From Endozoicomonas numazuensis (GTDB taxonomy: Bacteria > Pseudomonadota > Gammaproteobacteria > Pseudomonadales > Endozoicomonadaceae), in the NCBI RefSeq assembly GCF_000722635.1, contig NZ_JOKH01000012.1:11047-47949 (forward strand): a stretch of DNA of 36,903 nucleotides, given 5' to 3'. Shown piece by piece: positions 8,488 through 17,543 of the stretch. Below the pieces are notes generated by a model. It was given only the letters and a program-made list of their open reading frames with translations, did no database searches and was not told the origin of the DNA. Position 1 is the first letter of the stretch, and every line of letters begins with the position of its first letter. The position numbers were made by a program, and so were the translations under genes.

Positions 8488-8563
8488 CCCGTGTCCGGTC
8501 ATTATGGAAGGTTTTCAGCACATTGCCGGTACCACCGTTATAGGCTGATATCACCGCATATAG
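8351..8563 (-). pseudogene. mltC: 3' remnant of mltC (lytic murein transglycosylase C)
   Basis: The minus strand encodes about 70 residues that match the extreme C-terminus of MltC: YAVISAYNGGTGNVLKTF, then EQVYRALTQRHPREESRNYL and KVTTAQKDFY, ending at a TAG (8351-8353). In MltC these follow the SLT domain core; the catalytic Glu and everything before it are missing, so the fragment cannot be an active murein hydrolase. The left end of the homology is at about 8563-8570; upstream DNA does not continue the family. It lies antisense to the last ~45 codons of the RluA-family gene. The match is from recognition of the conserved C-terminal motif. Confidence 0.75.
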
Positions 8564-8782
8564 ACAAGATATCTCTAATATAAACTGAACTGAGAAATTC
8601 TTCTGATGCTCCCAATGACAGGCTCAATAATACCGTTACCAATGGATACTACGTTAGTGTTAAGAACTTCTGTAACGACACCCTTTTCGTTAACGGTAGC
8701 GGCTTTGATAGAGGTATTATCTATAATATCTGCATAATACCAATCACATATTCTAACTACCGTAATGAGCATGCGATTGGTA
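8564..8782. other. Unassigned DNA between mltC remnant and lipase gene
   Basis: About 220 bases. A minus-strand frame continues from inside the lipase gene through this stretch to 8575 (residues such as TVNEKGVVTEVLNTNVVSIG), but it has no own start and no family that I recognise. Its setting, beside a truncated gene, suggests debris from a rearrangement. Confidence 0.4.
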
Positions 8783-9739
8783 CTACTCCATATCCCGCCA
8801 GGCTTCATCGCCAGAGGTTGCCAGTCCGGCCAGTTGGCGAGACAGTAATTCATAAACATCAATGCTGTGATCTTCCAGATCTTCGTCAATTAACAAACGA
8901 GGATGGCCATCGGAAAAGTCGAGAACATCCTCAGCTCTGCCTGCAAAACGATCCCAGAATGTAGCCCAACGAGACAGGTTACCGCTGGTATGGCAATGGC
9001 CATCATGGTCAAAATAAATCAGATGGCCGACATGACGGTAGCCGGTAATTTGAGGCGGTACCCGAGTGACAAGATCGCAGTTGTTGACGCATCGAAAGGT
9101 TCTTTTACCAAGAGATTTTTCGAACAGGTTGGGAGCAGAATTGTGCTCACTATCGTGAAAATTTCGATAGAACTCTCTATTGCCCAAGCGAGGTTGGCCA
9201 AAGGAGTACACGCCTGCAACAGGTAGGTTCTCCTGAAATTCCAGAGTGGCTGCGGCCAGTGTGGCAAGCGCACCCCCCAGGCTGTGACCGGTGATCCAGA
9301 TACTCTGATGATTGTTACGAAGCCTTGTCAGGCGCTCCTTGATCGTTGTCCAGACAGAATCGAGCCCCTCAACAAACCCGCGATGAACTGAGCCGAGGTT
9401 ATTTTCGGGAGTCCAGTCTTCCCGCATGATGTCAAAGTTCAGGCTCCAGTCCTGAAACTTGGACTCTGTTCCCCGGAAACTGATGATAATCTTGTTGCTG
9501 TCACCGACGATAAAACCTTGAATATCCGGGTTCATACTGTCTTTTCGATATTCAAAGAACACATCCTGACCGCTGAGGTTAAACCCCTCAAACTCCAGAA
9601 CCTGTCTGATTTGGTCGGAAGTTCGGTAGGCGATATTGGAACAGCTGGCCAGACAAGCCATATTGACCTTGCTGAAGCCTCGGGCTTTATGATTAAAACG
9701 TCGTGCGATTTTAGAACTTGTTCTGCTTGGTATAGCCAT
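8783..9739 (-). CDS. Class-3 lipase family protein
   Basis: 318 residues of an alpha/beta hydrolase of the lipase class 3 (fungal lipase-like) family. The oxyanion strand IIISFRGTES is at about 84-93, the nucleophile elbow GHSLGG at 151-156 (Ser153), the acid in NNCDLVTRVPP (Asp222), and a C-terminal catalytic His in YRHVGHLIYFD (probably His236). It should hydrolyse acylglycerols or other esters. There is no clear signal peptide: the N-terminus is basic (MAIPSRTSSKIARRFNHKAR), so the protein may stay in the cell or leave by another route. ATG 9739 has GGGGA a few bases before it. It shares strand with asmA upstream but a hairpin separates them. Confidence 0.87.
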   Translation of the reverse strand: MAIPSRTSSKIARRFNHKARGFSKVNMACLASCSNIAYRTSDQIRQVLEFEGFNLSGQDVFFEYRKDSMNPDIQGFIVGDSNKIIISFRGTESKFQDWSLNFDIMREDWTPENNLGSVHRGFVEGLDSVWTTIKERLTRLRNNHQSIWITGHSLGGALATLAAATLEFQENLPVAGVYSFGQPRLGNREFYRNFHDSEHNSAPNLFEKSLGKRTFRCVNNCDLVTRVPPQITGYRHVGHLIYFDHDGHCHTSGNLSRWATFWDRFAGRAEDVLDFSDGHPRLLIDEDLEDHSIDVYELLSRQLAGLATSGDEAWRDME

Positions 9740-9820
9740 GCCATCCCCTGGCGAGATTGTGCTTAAAATTATTATTGCTGTTGATTCTGAAGGGATAAAA
9801 GGCGAGAGGCAACTATAGAA

Positions 9821-9842
9821 GGGCGCAGCGTTCGCTGCGCCC
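9821..9842 (-). terminator. GC-rich hairpin after asmA, probable terminator
   Basis: GGGCGCAGCG and its exact complement CGCTGCGCCC form a 10-bp inverted repeat with almost no loop, 9 bases after the asmA stop. The following U-run on the minus strand is weak (TTCTATAGTT), so it may act as a partial terminator or an mRNA end-protecting hairpin. Confidence 0.55.
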
Positions 9843-9850
9843 GATAGTAT

Positions 9851-11911
9851 TTACTTGAAGAGACCTTTCAGGGCATCTTTCAGAGGCCCGGCTTTTTTCT
9901 CAATCTCTTTTTCCAGACGTTTCTTTACTTCCTGCTTGGCCAGTGAAGCAATAGTGTCGGCCAGACGTTCAGTATCGATACCGCACTCCTGCTGACCCAA
10001 TTGGCCCTGACAACGAACGGGCCAGGTGACATCGGCATAGTCTTCGTTAACCTGGCAGGCGGGATCACTGTCAGGCGCTCGGTCGCCACTGATGTTCAGG
10101 CCAACATGGTAATCCAGAGTCTGTTTGACCAGGTTGATATCCCCGTCGCCTTGCAGTTTCAGGTTGGTCAGAGCGGCAGTCAGGTCTTTGTTGCTGGCTA
10201 CACCATTACGAACAATAAAGCTGCCACCAAGGTTTGTGAACTGAGTGGCGTTACCCCAGTCTTTTTTCTGGAGGTCTTTCTTGCGAATTTTGGCAATTCC
10301 CTCGCACACCATTTTATCGAAGTTAGCCTGGGTAAAGGCTCCTTTGTCTATTTTGAAATCGACTTTGCCGTTCAGGTTACGAGTCAGAACACTCTGCAGC
10401 TGACCATTAGTCGTCAGATTCAGGTCTGCATTCACTTTACCCCCGATAGACTTCAGCGTTGGGATTGGTTGCGCCAAAGCTTCCAGATTAATACCCTTCA
10501 GGTCTGCTGTAGTCTGAACTCTGGGATCGCCTTTTTTGCGAACATCCAGCTTGCCGTCCAGATCAATGGTGCCTTCATAAAAGCCGGAGGTTAGCTTGAT
10601 CTCCTGGCGTCCGTTCAGAGCAGTGAGCTTGACTGTGGGCTTATTAAAGATGAGCTTGGCAACGGTCAGAGAAGCCAGCTCCAGAGAGCCTTTGATATTC
10701 AGAGGACGCAGAACATCCTCTGGAATAAGGGGGAGCTCTTTTGTTGAACCTGAAGCAACAACTGGAGGCTCAGTGCTTTGAACACCTTCAGTCTTGCCTT
10801 CTGACTTTTCTTTGGAGGTACTTTGCTCTGACGCCGGTGGCAGGTAACGGTCAAGATTCAGATCATTACCTTTGAACTGAAAGGTCATGTCCTGCCTTTC
10901 GAGGTCTGCAATTTTGAAGAAACCATCGATATTGAAGTCGTCCAGAGTGAGATCCAGCTTGTCTGCAGAAAAGCTTTTACCATCGGTAGTAAAGCTGCTC
11001 TTGAAAGCCATTTGAGTCATCGCCTTGGGATCAGCCATGGGAGGAAGCTTGATCTTGATCTCATTCAGCAGTTTGCCCGGGTTGAATTGGGTTACATCCA
11101 GATGACCCTTGATCATCAGAGGTTTTTGCTGAACATTCAGATTACCAACAATCTGTAAGGCTTCAGCATTGTCCACTGCTGGATTGGCAGAGATCTTCAG
11201 ATCTTTCAGATCATAAGTACCCTGTTTCAGGTTGAATTTTAAAATACCGCTAATACCGGTCATCAGTGTGAGGTCTGGCTCACTGCTTTTGATACGGGCT
11301 TTCAGGTTAAAGTCAAAAGGCACATTATTACGAACGGCGCCGGTTTCCAGCCCTGCCTGATCAACAAGGTAGGTTTTACCTGTGCTCTTGTCGTCATACC
11401 GAATTACCAGACCTTCAACAGTGACATTGGCGATATCCAGCTCCAGAGGGGCAGAGTCAGTAGTGCCTTCAGGCGTTTCAACCTTTGTTGTTTCGGTAGC
11501 CGTTGGCTGAGTTCCCGGTTTTTTAGGGGCTTCCCAGTTGCCTTTTCCAGACTGGTTCTTAACCAGACTTAGCTCCAGACCTACTAGTTTGGCTGTCTGC
11601 ATCTCCACTTTTTTGCTTAACAGAGGCAGCAGTTTAACGCTGACTTCAGCCGTGCCCAGTTTGGCCAGTTCGGAGTTGTCTGCACCTTTGACATTCACCT
11701 GTTCAAGGGAAAGACCCAGCCATGGGAAAACCGACCAGCCAATAGGGCCATCAATGGTAAGGGTAAGACCGGTGTTGTCGTACACCAGCTTAGAAATATC
11801 GTCCCGGTAGTCATTGGGATCGATTACTTTGGGTAGAATCAGGGCTGCAGCAACGGCAAGAACAATAATGCCAGCCACCACAAAGGCGATGAATTTAATT
11901 AGACGATTCAT
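9851..11911 (-). CDS. AsmA family protein
   Basis: 686 residues with one N-terminal membrane anchor (FIAFVVAGIIVLAVAAALIL), followed at once by the AsmA opening PKVIDPNDYRDDISKLVYDN and later by repeats of beta-strands. The C-terminal part has the AsmA-like segment with NLNGKVDFKIDKGAF, then the Cys-containing region near the end. AsmA-like proteins are inner-membrane-anchored periplasmic bridges of the chorein/VPS13-like group, implicated in glycerophospholipid transport and outer-membrane assembly. Length is near that of E. coli AsmA (about 617). A Ser/Thr/Lys/Glu-rich linker lies at about residues 350-390. ATG 11911 has GAGG 6 bases upstream. The SPOR protein gene lies upstream on the same strand, 167 bases away. 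Confidence 0.88.
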   Translation of the reverse strand: MNRLIKFIAFVVAGIIVLAVAAALILPKVIDPNDYRDDISKLVYDNTGLTLTIDGPIGWSVFPWLGLSLEQVNVKGADNSELAKLGTAEVSVKLLPLLSKKVEMQTAKLVGLELSLVKNQSGKGNWEAPKKPGTQPTATETTKVETPEGTTDSAPLELDIANVTVEGLVIRYDDKSTGKTYLVDQAGLETGAVRNNVPFDFNLKARIKSSEPDLTLMTGISGILKFNLKQGTYDLKDLKISANPAVDNAEALQIVGNLNVQQKPLMIKGHLDVTQFNPGKLLNEIKIKLPPMADPKAMTQMAFKSSFTTDGKSFSADKLDLTLDDFNIDGFFKIADLERQDMTFQFKGNDLNLDRYLPPASEQSTSKEKSEGKTEGVQSTEPPVVASGSTKELPLIPEDVLRPLNIKGSLELASLTVAKLIFNKPTVKLTALNGRQEIKLTSGFYEGTIDLDGKLDVRKKGDPRVQTTADLKGINLEALAQPIPTLKSIGGKVNADLNLTTNGQLQSVLTRNLNGKVDFKIDKGAFTQANFDKMVCEGIAKIRKKDLQKKDWGNATQFTNLGGSFIVRNGVASNKDLTAALTNLKLQGDGDINLVKQTLDYHVGLNISGDRAPDSDPACQVNEDYADVTWPVRCQGQLGQQECGIDTERLADTIASLAKQEVKKRLEKEIEKKAGPLKDALKGLFK

Positions 11912-12078
11912 GGGAGGCCTCGGGGTCTCAGGGCACGTAAGGCATAAAGTGCGTTGTTATTCCTTGTTCAGGATAGTGTATCAGTAAGTTTTGGCAGAAT
12001 GGAGAAATTGTGAATTTGGCTTAAGTGCTGGGAGAGTGAGGAAGGGGTGCATGGGTCAGCTTTGGTATTTTAGTTGGC

Positions 12079-13803
12079 TCAACTTTCCCAGGCCTGAAGC
12101 TTCTTCAAAGATTTAACCGAACGGGTCCAGGGATGAAGTACTCGAGCAGCGTCTTTCAGCTGGGGAGACTTGATCACTGCCAGGGCTTCTTTGCTGTTGG
12201 TGAATTGTCCCTGCAGCAGTACATACCAGTCTTTCTGGTTTTTACGATATCGGGCGGTGACAGCAGACTTTAATTCCGGGAATCTCTTTTTCATCTTTTC
12301 AATGGCTTCAGGCTTATTCGCTGCAAACCACTGGATGGTATAACTTTTACCCGGACCACTGATGATCGTTCCTTGTGGTTTGGCTACGACTTCAGAACGA
12401 ACCTGTCGTGCCTGTTTGGGCTTGCCTGTCACCAGATTCTGCAACTCATTAACAGATCTTACCCTGGGATAAAGGCGTGTCGAAGCACGCGCCAGTTCCG
12501 GGGTCGAAAGGGCTCTGTTGGCCTTGCTTTTGCTTGAGTGAGGAGGGCCTACCAGTAAAAACCAGTCACGGCGGCCTTTTCTGTAGTGAATGATCTGGGC
12601 ATCACTCAGTTCCTTATAGCGCCTGCGGACTCTTTCGAGCGTATCCCTTCTGGGCCCTGCCAGCCACTGGATAGCGTAACTGTTCCGGGAGGCTTCAAGA
12701 ATGCTGCGTTTGGCGGATTTACGGTATTCTCTGGTTTCTCTTGAACGACGATACTCACTGACCTCTTCCTGGGCTGAATAGGCAGAATAACCATCCTGCT
12801 GATAGTGTTTTCTTGCCCCGGATCGATCCACTTCCGGCGTAATCTGAGCATAACGCTGGCGTGGTTCCTGGTAATTAAGGTCTGGCTCTTCTGCATAGGG
12901 ATCAGACTGATAAGAAGATCGGATTTGAGGTTCCGCAACCTGGTAAGGGTCAGTGTTGTAATCCCGATAGGGTTCCTGCGGCTGCACCTGAGGGTAGGCC
13001 GGTGCAATACTGGCAAATAGTCGATTACTGTCGGGTCTGATCGGCGGGTCATAAGCATAGCGCTGACTGTTTGCTGGTTGGGATGGATCGCCGGGTTCTC
13101 TGAGCTCTCCGGGCATAATCAGATTCAGCTTCTGAATGCTGGCGAGAGAACGTGTCCAGGGGTATAGCTTGTCTGTCATCAGTAACCGGGGTGGGCTACT
13201 GAGCGCTGTCATAGCGGACTGTCGATCGAGGAAAGGTCCGTCGAGAAGGACAAACCAGTCTTTATTCTTACGCTGGTAGCGTACAATAGTCGCCTGTTGC
13301 AGCACTGGGAAACGACGCTGCAAATCCCTCAATGGCTCTTCGGTATGAGTTGCTAACCACTGGATAACAAAGCTGCCATGTTCCGCGCTTAACAGTTGTG
13401 TCACTCTTTGCTGAGTCTGCTGTTGCGGAGCCGCTTGTCGATAGGGGTCGGAATAGTTATCTGGTTGCCGAGAAGGCTGTGGTGCTTCTTCTTGTCTGAA
13501 GTAAGGTTCTGGTTCTGCCTCAACAGGACGAGTGCGCTTTTGAGGATTGTAATCCGGGTACTCATTATTTCTCTCTGGAGCTGAGTAAGCAGCGGTTTCC
13601 AGAGGCTTTTCGTACTCGTCTGTCTGACTGCTTCGGCATAGCCAGTCACTGTCTGGTCCAGATCGACAGTCCCAGGTTGAGCTCAGGGCCAGAGGTTTTG
13701 GAGGTAATAGGAGAGCCTCCGCTGAAACAGCAGTGAGTGTTGCCAAGGCTGCAATAACTCCAAGCCTGAGCGGTTTATCCATAAACAACTCTCGAACTGA
13801 CAT
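12079..13803 (-). CDS. Exported protein with three SPOR-like repeats
   Basis: 574 residues: signal peptide or anchor (LGVIAALATLTAVSAEALLL), a WDCRSGPDSDWLCR segment at 44-57, then three repeats at about 144-226, 375-457 and 487-570, separated by Pro/Gln/Tyr/Arg-rich linkers. Each repeat has a core such as SYTIQWFAANKPEAIEKMKK, then a DWxVLLxGxF strand and ends in LxPWTRSVxSLxKL. This is the layout of the C-terminal SPOR domain of DamX. SPOR domains bind denuded peptidoglycan at the division septum, so a role at the cell envelope or septum is likely. Most SPOR proteins have one such domain. The ATG at 13803 is supported by AGAAGGA about 8 bases upstream; ATG 13782 is weaker. Confidence 0.75.
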   Translation of the reverse strand: MSVRELFMDKPLRLGVIAALATLTAVSAEALLLPPKPLALSSTWDCRSGPDSDWLCRSSQTDEYEKPLETAAYSAPERNNEYPDYNPQKRTRPVEAEPEPYFRQEEAPQPSRQPDNYSDPYRQAAPQQQTQQRVTQLLSAEHGSFVIQWLATHTEEPLRDLQRRFPVLQQATIVRYQRKNKDWFVLLDGPFLDRQSAMTALSSPPRLLMTDKLYPWTRSLASIQKLNLIMPGELREPGDPSQPANSQRYAYDPPIRPDSNRLFASIAPAYPQVQPQEPYRDYNTDPYQVAEPQIRSSYQSDPYAEEPDLNYQEPRQRYAQITPEVDRSGARKHYQQDGYSAYSAQEEVSEYRRSRETREYRKSAKRSILEASRNSYAIQWLAGPRRDTLERVRRRYKELSDAQIIHYRKGRRDWFLLVGPPHSSKSKANRALSTPELARASTRLYPRVRSVNELQNLVTGKPKQARQVRSEVVAKPQGTIISGPGKSYTIQWFAANKPEAIEKMKKRFPELKSAVTARYRKNQKDWYVLLQGQFTNSKEALAVIKSPQLKDAARVLHPWTRSVKSLKKLQAWES

Positions 13804-13903
13804 GAATCAGATCCTTCTGACCATTGCTTTTAACAAATCAGATTTGTATGCCAATTGCAAGTGTTGTGTTTAATTTATCAATAAACACTCAATATGGTGT
13901 GGG

Positions 13904-15004
13904 CTATTGATCGGGGTTGACTGAATGCAATAACCATCGGTAAGCAGAGTCAAGTAGGGAGGGGCGTTCCTGGCTCCGTTGAATAAACGTCAATGTTTTC
14001 TGCATGACAGACTGTTTGCTCTGGACACTATAGGTATCAGGATATTCTTCCATATCAAAAGCATGTCCCTCATCGAATGTTTCCACATAATAGGGCTTCC
14101 AGAAAGAGTGATGGTTTACATGTCTGGCAATATCTGAGCAGATTTCCGGCTTCACATCGGTATCTTTTTTAGCAAGCACCAACAGAGTAGGAATGGTGGT
14201 AGGGGTGGACATAAAGTGCTGGTAATAAGTGCCCGGTGCGCAGTTGGGGTAATAGGCAGTGACCGACCGGACACCTTTAAAAGCGTCTGCAGGCAGAGAG
14301 CCCGTTGCAGGAACAGAAAGGTTGTTATTGGACATGGTCATGGCATCCAGTACAACAGAGCCACCGTGAGAGTATCCGATGATGTGGAGGTTGTTGCTAT
14401 CCACTTTTTGGTAACCCCGGATGTTTTTGAGCGCAATGACAAGGTCTGCCATTCGTTCGGCTGGCAGTAGAAAGTAGCCCTTTGTCACCGTGTCTATCAT
14501 CTCCTTTCGGATCTCGGTCAATAGATCGCTTTCCGGGAGATCCAGCGTTATAGCCTGATCATGGGAAGCCCCTCCCTTTTGCTGGTAGGCATGACAAGGC
14601 TGATCCTTGTCAAAGCAAAATTTAAGAGCACGTATACGAGTAAAACTGTTAACAATCATCACGGCATAGCCATGGGAAAGAAAAAAATCTCGCCGTTCTT
14701 GCATGCTTTTTGAGAAAGCCGGAGAGCTACCGTGTAGCAAAATGACCGTAGAGTAAGGTGGCGAGCCGACTTTGGGAAACCAGATAGGGTGACTGACTTC
14801 TCTTTCAATTTCTTCCCAACTCCTTCTCCGTATACAGGCTGCTTCCTGAAACTCAGGGAATGTATTTTGTGCAGTCATACAACCAACTTCCATGAAATTA
14901 CATTGAAAGCAGAACAGGCTGGCAATACTCAATGCCAGGGAGTGTTGATGGTGAGGTGCTATCAGGCTATTAATTAATGAAAATAAAGGGCTTGTAGTAT
15001 TCAC
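13904..15004 (-). CDS. Alpha/beta hydrolase, dienelactone hydrolase-like
   Basis: 366 residues from a GTG start. The core has the oxyanion strand VILLHGSSP (about 87-95), the nucleophile GYSHGG at 210-215 (Ser212), an acid in LVLAKKDTDV (about 275-284) and the His in DEGHAFD (His314), which together match the dienelactone hydrolase superfamily. The N-terminus has a hydrophobic run SLALSIASLFCFQC that may be a signal or lipoprotein peptide. A start at an internal ATG (residue 43) would remove it and make the protein cytoplasmic. The substrate is unknown. It is a single gene, divergent from the gene at 15253. Confidence 0.75.
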   Translation of the reverse strand: MNTTSPLFSLINSLIAPHHQHSLALSIASLFCFQCNFMEVGCMTAQNTFPEFQEAACIRRRSWEEIEREVSHPIWFPKVGSPPYSTVILLHGSSPAFSKSMQERRDFFLSHGYAVMIVNSFTRIRALKFCFDKDQPCHAYQQKGGASHDQAITLDLPESDLLTEIRKEMIDTVTKGYFLLPAERMADLVIALKNIRGYQKVDSNNLHIIGYSHGGSVVLDAMTMSNNNLSVPATGSLPADAFKGVRSVTAYYPNCAPGTYYQHFMSTPTTIPTLLVLAKKDTDVKPEICSDIARHVNHHSFWKPYYVETFDEGHAFDMEEYPDTYSVQSKQSVMQKTLTFIQRSQERPSLLDSAYRWLLHSVNPDQ

Positions 15005-15252
15005 GCAGGAACTCTCAAGAAATTAAATCAGTCTTAAGGAATAGGCAACCACTCACTATGGCATGCTTTTCAGCGACTATTATGGATGTGTGGTTTTTTT
15101 CAGACAGCCATGGGCACTAAAGTCGCCTTTCGTCGACCTGGGTATGACAGTTTTTGCGTTGAAACGTTTCAGCTCAAGCGAAGTGGCTGTTTGTATGACT
15201 CTGACTGGAGATGTTTGCCACCTCTGTCATTTGAATATCTGAGGAGCAGGTT
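15005..15252. other. Divergent intergenic region, no gene seen
   Basis: About 250 bases between the hydrolase gene (-) and the exported-protein gene (+). A 65-codon frame crosses it but has no ribosome site and an unlikely composition, so I leave it out. Promoters for both genes must be here; I see none with a strong match. Confidence 0.4.
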
Positions 15253-15996
15253 ATGGAGAAATTTGGACGTTTGGGGGTACTGACCATTAAGCAATGGCTG
15301 ATAGTGGCATTGAGTCTGGGATTGTCGGGTCAGTTATGGGCTTTGGATTCAACGTGTTTCCCCAAAGTGGATACCAGTCAGCCTCAGTACCTGGTGGCCT
15401 CGGGAACATTGATGCTGGAAGCTTCGAGAGAAAAAAAACTGAATAAGGCTGAGGTTGAGTTGCCAGTGTGGGTCAGTGGTTATGAGCGTGGCTGGTTTGT
15501 CCGGGTTGTTGAAAAAGCCCCCAAAAGAACTGTTCTGGGGGTCAGCAAGGATGAGGGTAAGCTGTTTAATGGCCTCTTGCTGGCTTCTTCAGATCGTCAG
15601 ATCAGCAGCCTGGATCGCAATGAACACCGGACGTGCAGAACGCTGATTGATGTTAAACAGCTCAATAGTATGGCTGGCGGTCAACTGCCTGAGAAAGGGC
15701 AAATCTGGATATATGTCGTCAAGCCCAAGAATAAAGCAAAGCCTGCTGGCAAGTACCCCATTCAGCAGTCCGATGTGGATAATTTCCTGACTGGCTGTTT
15801 AGAACAATCCAAAACTTTTTCGCTTCCCCAGTTTGCTGAGCAGTGTGTAGATACTACGGTCGGCTGGTCAGAAAACTGGACCAATGACCGGGAAAGGCCT
15901 TCCGGCGGCGAGTTAGTTCAGAATAAGCGAGTGCAGATTAACAAGCTGCTTGAAAGGCTGGAAGGAGGACTTTTCGAGAAAGTACGGGATGAATAG
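15253..15996 (+). CDS. Exported protein of unknown function
   Basis: 247 residues with a signal peptide (KQWLIVALSLGLSGQLWA). The mature part starts LDSTCFPKVDTSQPQYLVAS and has five Cys that could form disulfides, strands with WVSGYERGWFVRVV, and a charged C-terminus. I do not recognise the family. ATG 15253 has AGGAG at good spacing. It precedes hisB on the same strand, but a good -10 box lies between them, so it need not be part of the his operon. Confidence 0.7.
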   Translation: MEKFGRLGVLTIKQWLIVALSLGLSGQLWALDSTCFPKVDTSQPQYLVASGTLMLEASREKKLNKAEVELPVWVSGYERGWFVRVVEKAPKRTVLGVSKDEGKLFNGLLLASSDRQISSLDRNEHRTCRTLIDVKQLNSMAGGQLPEKGQIWIYVVKPKNKAKPAGKYPIQQSDVDNFLTGCLEQSKTFSLPQFAEQCVDTTVGWSENWTNDRERPSGGELVQNKRVQINKLLERLEGGLFEKVRDE

Positions 15997-15997
15997 C

Positions 15998-16026
15998 TCG
16001 CCTGCTTTAAGGCAGCTCCGTATAAT
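15998..16026 (+). promoter_or_regulatory. Possible promoter for hisB
   Basis: A perfect TATAAT at 16021-16026 lies about 110 bases upstream of hisB; the -35 region 17 bases before it (TCGCCT) is poor. The call rests mainly on the -10 box. Confidence 0.4.
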
Positions 16027-16138
16027 GGCTGGGTTATGGTCGAGGAGCTCGTTGAACATATGTCCGACTGGCTCTTGGAGTCTGGCAATAATGTCTCGTC
16101 AGACTCCATGCTTAGAATAGAAATAATCGGAGATCATC

Positions 16139-16732
16139 ATGGTTGAGCGCAAGGCCAGTGTTGAAAGGAATACGCTGGAAACCCAGATTAGGGTTGATAT
16201 CAATCTGGACGGTACTGGCAAGAGTCAGTTCGATACAGGCGTTCCATTTCTTGATCATATGATGGACCAGATCGCCCGTCATGGTTTGATTGATCTGGAC
16301 ATAAAGGCTGTGGGCGACAACGAAATTGATGATCATCATACAGTAGAAGATATCGGTATTACTTTAGGTCAGGCTGTTACCAAAGCTCTGGGTGACAAGA
16401 AAGGGCTGACCCGATATGGCCATTCTTATGTGCCGCTGGATGAAGCCCTTTCCAGAGTGGTCATCGACTTTTCCGGACGTCCGGGACTCGAATTTAATGT
16501 TGATTTTACCCGGGCCATGATTGGCAAGTTCGATGTCGATCTGTTTTATGAGTTCTTCCAGGGCTTTGTTAATCACGCTAATGTGTCGCTGCATATTGAT
16601 AACCTTCGTGGCCGCAACGCTCACCACCAGATAGAAACAGTCTTCAAAGCTTTTGGTCGGGCGTTGAGAATGGCTCTGGAACTGGATCCCCGTATGGCTG
16701 GCCAGATGCCCTCCACCAAAGGGGCTCTGTAA
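16139..16732 (+). CDS. hisB: Imidazoleglycerol-phosphate dehydratase HisB
   Basis: 197 residues, the normal size for the monofunctional enzyme, which dehydrates imidazole glycerol phosphate to imidazole acetol phosphate in histidine synthesis. Mn-binding motifs are intact: [13 protein letters not shown] (about 38-50), [10 protein letters not shown] (about 64-73) and [18 protein letters not shown] (about 160-177). There is no fused HisB phosphatase domain as in E. coli, which fits Pseudomonas/Oceanospirillales-type his genes. ATG 16139 has GGAG 8 bases upstream. It is followed by hisH after a 155-base gap that holds a dispersed hairpin element. Confidence 0.97.
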   Translation: MVERKASVERNTLETQIRVDINLDGTGKSQFDTGVPFLDHMMDQIARHGLIDLDIKAVGDNEIDDHHTVEDIGITLGQAVTKALGDKKGLTRYGHSYVPLDEALSRVVIDFSGRPGLEFNVDFTRAMIGKFDVDLFYEFFQGFVNHANVSLHIDNLRGRNAHHQIETVFKAFGRALRMALELDPRMAGQMPSTKGAL

Positions 16733-16785
16733 ATAGCCTCAAACCCGAAAGTGATCTCTTCACAAACAGGGAGATCGTTTTCACG

Positions 16786-16873
16786 GTAAACAGCCATGAG
16801 CATCGAAAAATAGTTTGCGTCATTGTCAAAAATGAAAAGCGACGCAATCAATATTTTTCCCTATAAACTGTCC
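16786..16873 (+). repeat. Dispersed box-hairpin element, copy A (before hisH)
   Basis: The box TAAACAGCCATGAGC (16787-16801) is followed by GAAAAATA (16805-16812) and TTGCGTC (16815-16821), which pair with GACGCAA (16841-16847) and TATTTTTC (16852-16859). Two bases later comes TATAAA (16862-16867). The hisH TTG start follows at 16888. Arms differ from those of copies B, C and D but pair with each other. Confidence 0.65.
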
Positions 16874-16887
16874 GGGGAGTAAAGAGA

Positions 16888-17532
16888 TTGAAGACGGTTG
16901 CAGTCATCGACTATGGAATGGGAAATCTTCACTCTGCCAGTAAGGCACTGGAGCACGTGGCCAGCAGTGATACCCGTGTGAAAGTGACTTCTGATCCAAA
17001 AGTTATTCAGCAGGCTGATCATGTAGTGCTGCCAGGTGTTGGTGCTATCCGTGATTGCATGGCCGAAATTCGAGCCAAGGGTGTTGATGATGTGGTGCGG
17101 GAAGTGGTCGAAAGTCAGCGCCCGCTGCTGGGTATTTGTGTCGGCATGCAGGTCATGTTGAATCACAGTGAAGAAAATGGTGGTGTTGATTGTTTGGGTC
17201 TGATGCCTGGTCGGGTCAAGTTTTTTGGCAAGGGGCTGGTGGATGAATCCGGTGAAAAACTGAAAGTTCCTCATATGGGCTGGAGTCCGGTTCAGCAGCA
17301 TCGTGATCACCCCCTCTGGAAAGACATAGAAGACAACTCCCGTTTCTACTTTGTTCACAGCTACCATGCTCATGCCAACGACGATGCAATGGCCGTGGGT
17401 CGTTGTCATTACAATGTGGATTTTGATGTGGCTCTGGCCCGGGACACTATTTTTGCTGTGCAGTTTCACCCTGAGAAAAGCGCTGAAAGCGGCCTGAAGC
17501 TGCTTGAAAACTTTTTGAACTGGAATCCTTAG
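16888..17532 (+). CDS. hisH: Imidazole glycerol phosphate synthase glutaminase subunit HisH
   Basis: 214 residues of a class-I glutamine amidotransferase that supplies ammonia to HisF. Oxyanion segment LPGVGA is at 48-53, nucleophile GICVGMQ at 82-88 (Cys84), and the His/Glu pair in HPEKS at 194-198. All triad residues are present. The start is TTG 16888, with GGGGAG at good spacing and no nearby ATG; the protein then begins [16 protein letters not shown], as in the family. A dispersed hairpin element with TATAAA lies directly upstream and might affect its expression. Its partner hisF lies 676 bases downstream, past a DUF4870 gene and a MITE-like element. Confidence 0.97.
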   Translation: MKTVAVIDYGMGNLHSASKALEHVASSDTRVKVTSDPKVIQQADHVVLPGVGAIRDCMAEIRAKGVDDVVREVVESQRPLLGICVGMQVMLNHSEENGGVDCLGLMPGRVKFFGKGLVDESGEKLKVPHMGWSPVQQHRDHPLWKDIEDNSRFYFVHSYHAHANDDAMAVGRCHYNVDFDVALARDTIFAVQFHPEKSAESGLKLLENFLNWNP

Positions 17533-17543
17533 GAACAGAGTTC

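Noticed and set aside
8575-8889. 104-codon minus-strand frame overlapping the lipase 3' end
   Set aside because: Its first part is an alternative frame of the lipase gene and it has no start of its own; kept only as unassigned DNA at 8564-8782.
10001-10594. 197-codon plus-strand frame inside asmA
   Set aside because: Antisense to a clear AsmA gene, no supporting signals.
15086-15283. 65-codon plus-strand frame upstream of the exported protein gene
   Set aside because: No ribosome site, unlikely composition, and it overlaps the well-supported start at 15253.
16861-17469. 202-codon frame antisense to hisH
   Set aside because: Shadow of hisH; low-complexity His/Thr-rich translation typical of antisense frames.
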